Source: Immundisolibacteraceae bacterium (lineage in GTDB: Bacteria; Pseudomonadota; Gammaproteobacteria; Immundisolibacterales; Immundisolibacteraceae). From it: 26,805 bases of DNA. A program made the translations under genes and the position numbers. Each line of letters starts with the position of its first letter. Within the stretch, counting starts at the first letter, position 1. The notes under the pieces were generated by a model. That model was not told where the DNA came from and made no database searches. It worked only from the letters and a program-made list of their open reading frames with translations. Shown piece after piece: positions 23,832 through 26,805 of this stretch. The stretch spans positions 1 to 26,805 of the forward strand of contig JAESTY010000259.1 in assembly GCA_016763355.1 (NCBI GenBank). The letters are read 5' to 3'.

Positions 23832-25148
23832 ATGAGTTCCATTGCCTCTGTTGACGGCGATTCCGCCGATTATCGGATTGCTGATATAGGGTTAGCTGAC
23901 TGGGGTCGCAAGGAAGTTGCGATTGCCGAAAGTGAAATGCCGGGTCTGATGGCGCTGCGGGAAGAGTTTGGCGATCAAAAGCCGCTAACAGACGCCCGTA
24001 TTGCGGGTTGCCTACACATGACCATTCAGACCGCCGTATTGATTGAAACCCTGACGGTTCTGGGCGCAGAAGTGCGCTGGTCATCCTGCAATATTTTTTC
24101 AACCCAGGATCATGCAGCTGCGGCGATGGCTGCTGTCGGTGTGCCAGTGTTCGCCTGGAAGGGTGAAACCGAAGAAGAAGCTAACTGGTGTATTGAGCAG
24201 ACCATTATCGGTCCAGATGGCTGGCGGCCGAACCTGATTCTTGATGACGGTGGCGACCTGACCCTGATGATGCATAACGATCATCCCGAGTTGATGGCCG
24301 ACGTACGTGGGCTCTCAGAAGAGACCACTACCGGCGTGCATCGTCTCTACGAAATGATGCAGGAAGGCAGCCTTAAAGTGCCCGCTATCAACGTCAATGA
24401 TTCGGTGACTAAATCCAAATTCGATAACCTCTATGGTTGCCGTGAATCCCTGGTTGACGGCATTAAGCGCGCTACTGATGTGATGATTGCTGGCAAAATT
24501 GCCGTGGTTTGTGGTTACGGCGACGTCGGTAAGGGTTGTGCGCAATCATTGCGTGGTCTGGGTGCGACAGTTTGGGTTACCGAGATAGATCCGATCTGTG
24601 CGTTGCAGGCGGCGATGGAAGGTTATCGAGTTGTGACCATGGAAAGTGCGGCTGCGCAGGCCAATATCTTTGTGACCACCACCGGTAACGTCAACGTCAT
24701 TACTCACGCCCATATGTTGAGTATGAGAACTCAGGCAATCATTTGTAATATTGGTCATTTTGATTCTGAGATCGATATCGCCTCACTGCGCCAATATGAA
24801 TGGGAGAACATCAAGCCCCAGGTCGACCATGTTATTTTTCCTGACGGCAAACGCCTGATCGTGTTGGCAGAAGGTCGGTTAGTGAACCTGGGTTGTGGCA
24901 CCGGGCACCCGAGTTTCGTCATGTCGAATTCCTTTACCAACCAGGTTCTGGCGCAAATCGAGCTCTGGCAGAATTCGGATAACTATAAAAACGAAGTTTA
25001 TGTGTTGCCCAAACACCTCGATGAAAAGGTTGCACGGGCTCATTTGGAACAGCTGGGTGTTGAGCTGACCGAGTTAACCGGCGAGCAGTCCAGTTATCTT
25101 GGTCTGCCGGTGGAAGGGCCCTATAAGCCAAATCATTACCGTTATTAA
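23832..25148 (+). CDS. ahcY: S-adenosylhomocysteine hydrolase
   Basis: AhcY splits S-adenosylhomocysteine into adenosine and homocysteine with tightly bound NAD, relieving inhibition of methyltransferases. The 438-residue protein shows LADWGRKEVAIAESEMPGLMALR, WSSCNIFSTQDHAAAAMA, NVNDSVTKSKFDNLYGCRES (catalytic Lys and Asp), the NAD fold VVCGYGDVGKGCAQSL and the C-terminal GPYKPNHYRY. A GGAG lies eight bases before ATG 23832. Its presence between metK and metF shows that this organism recycles homocysteine by the hydrolase route, rather than by the Pfs/LuxS route of E. coli. Confidence 0.97.
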   Translation: MSSIASVDGDSADYRIADIGLADWGRKEVAIAESEMPGLMALREEFGDQKPLTDARIAGCLHMTIQTAVLIETLTVLGAEVRWSSCNIFSTQDHAAAAMAAVGVPVFAWKGETEEEANWCIEQTIIGPDGWRPNLILDDGGDLTLMMHNDHPELMADVRGLSEETTTGVHRLYEMMQEGSLKVPAINVNDSVTKSKFDNLYGCRESLVDGIKRATDVMIAGKIAVVCGYGDVGKGCAQSLRGLGATVWVTEIDPICALQAAMEGYRVVTMESAAAQANIFVTTTGNVNVITHAHMLSMRTQAIICNIGHFDSEIDIASLRQYEWENIKPQVDHVIFPDGKRLIVLAEGRLVNLGCGTGHPSFVMSNSFTNQVLAQIELWQNSDNYKNEVYVLPKHLDEKVARAHLEQLGVELTELTGEQSSYLGLPVEGPYKPNHYRY

Positions 25149-25168
25149 CAGGTAGCTCATTCGTTACT

Positions 25169-26029
25169 ATGAAAACTCAGCAGGATTGTCAGCGTCGCTT
25201 TAGCCTGGAATTTTTTCCGGCCCGTACCCCCGAGGGTAACGATAAGGTTCGCGAAGTCCGTAACGGCTTCGCGGCGCTGAAACCGGATTATTTTTCGGTG
25301 ACTTTTGGCGCCGGTGGCAGTACTCGTGACGGTACCCTGGAGATGGTTACTCAGGTCAGCGAAGAGGGCTTGGTAGCAGTAGCTCCGCATATTTCCTGTA
25401 TTTCTTCATCTCGGGAAGAGATCACCGGGCTGGTTAATGCGTATCAAAAAATTGGCGTGAAGCAGCTGGTGGTTTTGCGCGGTGATGCGCCATCAGGCAC
25501 GGGTTATGACGGTGGTGATTTTGCTTATGCAAATGAACTGGTCGAGTTTCTGCGTGATCAATGGGGTGATGCATTTCATATAGAAGTTGCTGCCTACCCG
25601 GAGTTTCACCCAGAAGCGGTGAACGCCGAAGTCGATTTGCATAACTTCAAGCGTAAAGTCGACGCCGGTGCTGATTCTGCCATGACCCAGTATTTTTATA
25701 ATGCGGATGCCTATTTTGGTTTTATCGATAGCATCGAGAAACTTGGTGTCGATATTCCAGTGGTGCCTGGCATCATGCCAATCACCAACTATACCCAGCT
25801 GGCTCGGTTTTCAGATCGTTGTGGCGCCGAGATTCCGCGCTGGATTCTGCATCGCCTGGAAGCTTCTGGCGATGATATGGATTCACTGCGGGACTTTGGC
25901 CACGAAGTGACCCTGCAGCTTTGCCAGCGTTTGTTGGATCAGGGCGCGCCCGGGTTGCATTTCTACAGCATGAATCGTCTCGAGCCCTGTCGGCGCATCT
26001 GGGTAGAGCTTGGGTTAGCCGATCTCTAG
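25169..26029 (+). CDS. metF: 5,10-methylenetetrahydrofolate reductase
   Basis: MetF reduces 5,10-methylene-THF to 5-methyl-THF with FAD and NADH, supplying the methyl group for methionine. The 286-residue protein begins RRFSLEFFPARTPEGNDK (catalytic Glu). It continues YFSVTFGAGGSTRDGT, LVVLRGDAPSGTG, IEVAAYPEFHPEA, MTQYFYNADAYFGF and PGIMPITNYTQLARF, ending in GLHFYSMNRLEPCRRIW. It follows ahcY by 20 bases and is surely co-transcribed with it. MetF completes the methyl cycle begun by MetK and AhcY; the methionine synthase is not in the window. Confidence 0.96.
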   Translation: MKTQQDCQRRFSLEFFPARTPEGNDKVREVRNGFAALKPDYFSVTFGAGGSTRDGTLEMVTQVSEEGLVAVAPHISCISSSREEITGLVNAYQKIGVKQLVVLRGDAPSGTGYDGGDFAYANELVEFLRDQWGDAFHIEVAAYPEFHPEAVNAEVDLHNFKRKVDAGADSAMTQYFYNADAYFGFIDSIEKLGVDIPVVPGIMPITNYTQLARFSDRCGAEIPRWILHRLEASGDDMDSLRDFGHEVTLQLCQRLLDQGAPGLHFYSMNRLEPCRRIWVELGLADL

Positions 26030-26095
26030 AAAATCAAGTTGGGCATCCTTGATGGAAGCCTCTTTTCATCTGACCAGGTACTCAGTTACGCCGCT

Positions 26096-26805
26096 ATGCG
26101 TGATGTCCGAATTTATATCGATCAGCCGTTAATCAGCGGCGATATCGTTGATCTTCCTGACGCGCTGGTCCGTCATATCGGTACCGTATTGCGGCTGAAG
26201 GCCGGTGATGCCCTGGTGCTGTTTAATGGTCTTGGCGGAGAGTTTCACAGCCGAATCCAGGCACTGGCCCGGCGCAGTGGTGCGGTGTCGATCGGCGAGC
26301 ACAACCCTGTAAGCCGAGAGTCGGGACTGCACACCCGGCTGGTGCAGGCCCTGGGCAAAGGTGATCGCACTGAATGGGCTTTGCGTAAAGCTGTAGAGCT
26401 GGGGGTGACAGAAATCGTACCGTTGATCACTGAGCGCACTCAAGTAAAAATCAGCGAGCAGAAAAACGATCAGCGCCAGCGCAGATGGCAGGGTTTGATT
26501 GTTGCCGCCTGCGAGCAATCAGGTCGAACGCGGTTGCCGTTGCTAAGACCGGTAGCAACTTTTGAACAGTGGACTAATGGGCAGCAAAGTGGCAAGCGGT
26601 TAATCCTTGACCCGCGCGCTTCACAACCGTTGACTCTTGGCCGCGGCGTAAAGGAAGTGGAGCTGCTAGTAGGCCCTGAAGGGGGTTTTTCCAGTGAGGA
26701 ATATGCGCTGGCCAGTAGCCGGGGCTATCTTCCCGCCAAGCTAGGTCCGCGGATTCTGCGCACAGAAACAGCACCGCTTGCTGCCCTGGCATTGTTGCAG
26801 TTTCA
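26096..26805 (+). CDS. rsmE: 16S rRNA m3U1498 methyltransferase RsmE, 3' end cut by window
   Basis: RsmE methylates N3 of U1498 in 16S rRNA using S-adenosylmethionine. The frame from ATG 26096 is open to the window end (236 codons). It reads MRDVRIYIDQPL, DALVRHIGTVLRLKAGDAL, LVQALGKGDRTEWALRKAVELGVTEIVPLITERTQV, VAACEQSGRTRLP, and the SPOUT-fold knot LLVGPEGGFSSEEYALA and LGPRILRTETAPLAALALLQ. The family is about 240 residues, so only a few are missing. It lies 66 bases after metF, and is possibly in the same operon. ATG 26096 was chosen by N-terminal homology; no strong ribosome binding site is visible. Confidence 0.95.
   Translation, partial: MRDVRIYIDQPLISGDIVDLPDALVRHIGTVLRLKAGDALVLFNGLGGEFHSRIQALARRSGAVSIGEHNPVSRESGLHTRLVQALGKGDRTEWALRKAVELGVTEIVPLITERTQVKISEQKNDQRQRRWQGLIVAACEQSGRTRLPLLRPVATFEQWTNGQQSGKRLILDPRASQPLTLGRGVKEVELLVGPEGGFSSEEYALASSRGYLPAKLGPRILRTETAPLAALALLQF

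Noticed and set aside
26129..26518. Minus-strand ORF of 129 codons at the window end
   Set aside because: The plus strand encodes unmistakable RsmE in an open frame to the edge, so this is a shadow.
28..26805. Mobile element, defence system or CRISPR array
   Set aside because: No transposase, integrase, nuclease, terminal repeats or spacer-repeat pattern was seen; all larger frames are core genes.

Overview
The window looks like chromosomal core sequence from a gammaproteobacterium. Evidence is the order ygfB-pepP-ubiH-ubiI facing zapB-zapA-6S RNA-fau, the cluster mreBCD-mrdA-rodA-mltB-rlpA-dacA-lipB, and ubiquinone-type hydroxylases. S-adenosylhomocysteine hydrolase is present, unlike in E. 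coli. Base composition is moderate, without an island-like block that I can see by eye. I see no tRNA, rRNA, insertion sequence, phage gene or CRISPR array. The species cannot be named from this sequence.

Layout. (1) 28-3490, plus strand: rmlA-rmlC-rmlD-rmlB, a complete dTDP-L-rhamnose pathway for surface polysaccharide. (2) 3520-5328, minus strand: gatA and gatC of the aminoacyl-tRNA amidotransferase, without gatB, which is often next to them. (3) 5329-5788: a gene-free divergent region. (4) 5789-16242, plus strand: a cell-wall block. It holds mreB, mreC, mreD, mrdA (PBP2) and rodA (rod elongation machine), then mltB, rlpA and dacA (wall hydrolases), a D-amino-acid aminotransferase, and lipB (lipoate attachment). 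(5) 16271-20600, minus strand: ygfB-pepP-ubiH-ubiI, with ubiquinone ring hydroxylases at the end. (6) 20924-22465, plus strand: zapB-like, zapA, 6S RNA and fau (ygfA). (7) 22571-26805, plus strand: metK-ahcY-metF, a compact S-adenosylmethionine cycle, then rsmE, which runs off the window and uses S-adenosylmethionine.

The genes are ordinary core functions, but several details are not. mreB and rodA are each interrupted by an apparent -1 frameshift at a homopolymer (G4 and T8), and in both cases one missing base or a -1 slip restores a normal protein. Between mreD and mrdA lies a 14-bp tandem repeat in which each unit encodes a five-codon mini-ORF whose TGA overlaps the next ATG. A further mini-ORF then overlaps the GTG of mrdA, giving a possible ladder of coupled re-initiation. 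rmlC and rlpA have clear N-terminal coding sequence but no ATG, GTG or TTG in the right place. RlpA carries Asn where I expect the catalytic Asp. Strong hairpins sharing a GCGC core precede metK and ahcY. Three different short repeats (14, 7 and 13 bp), each in four copies, sit at gene boundaries. Sequencing or assembly error is a real alternative for the frameshifts and should be excluded first.
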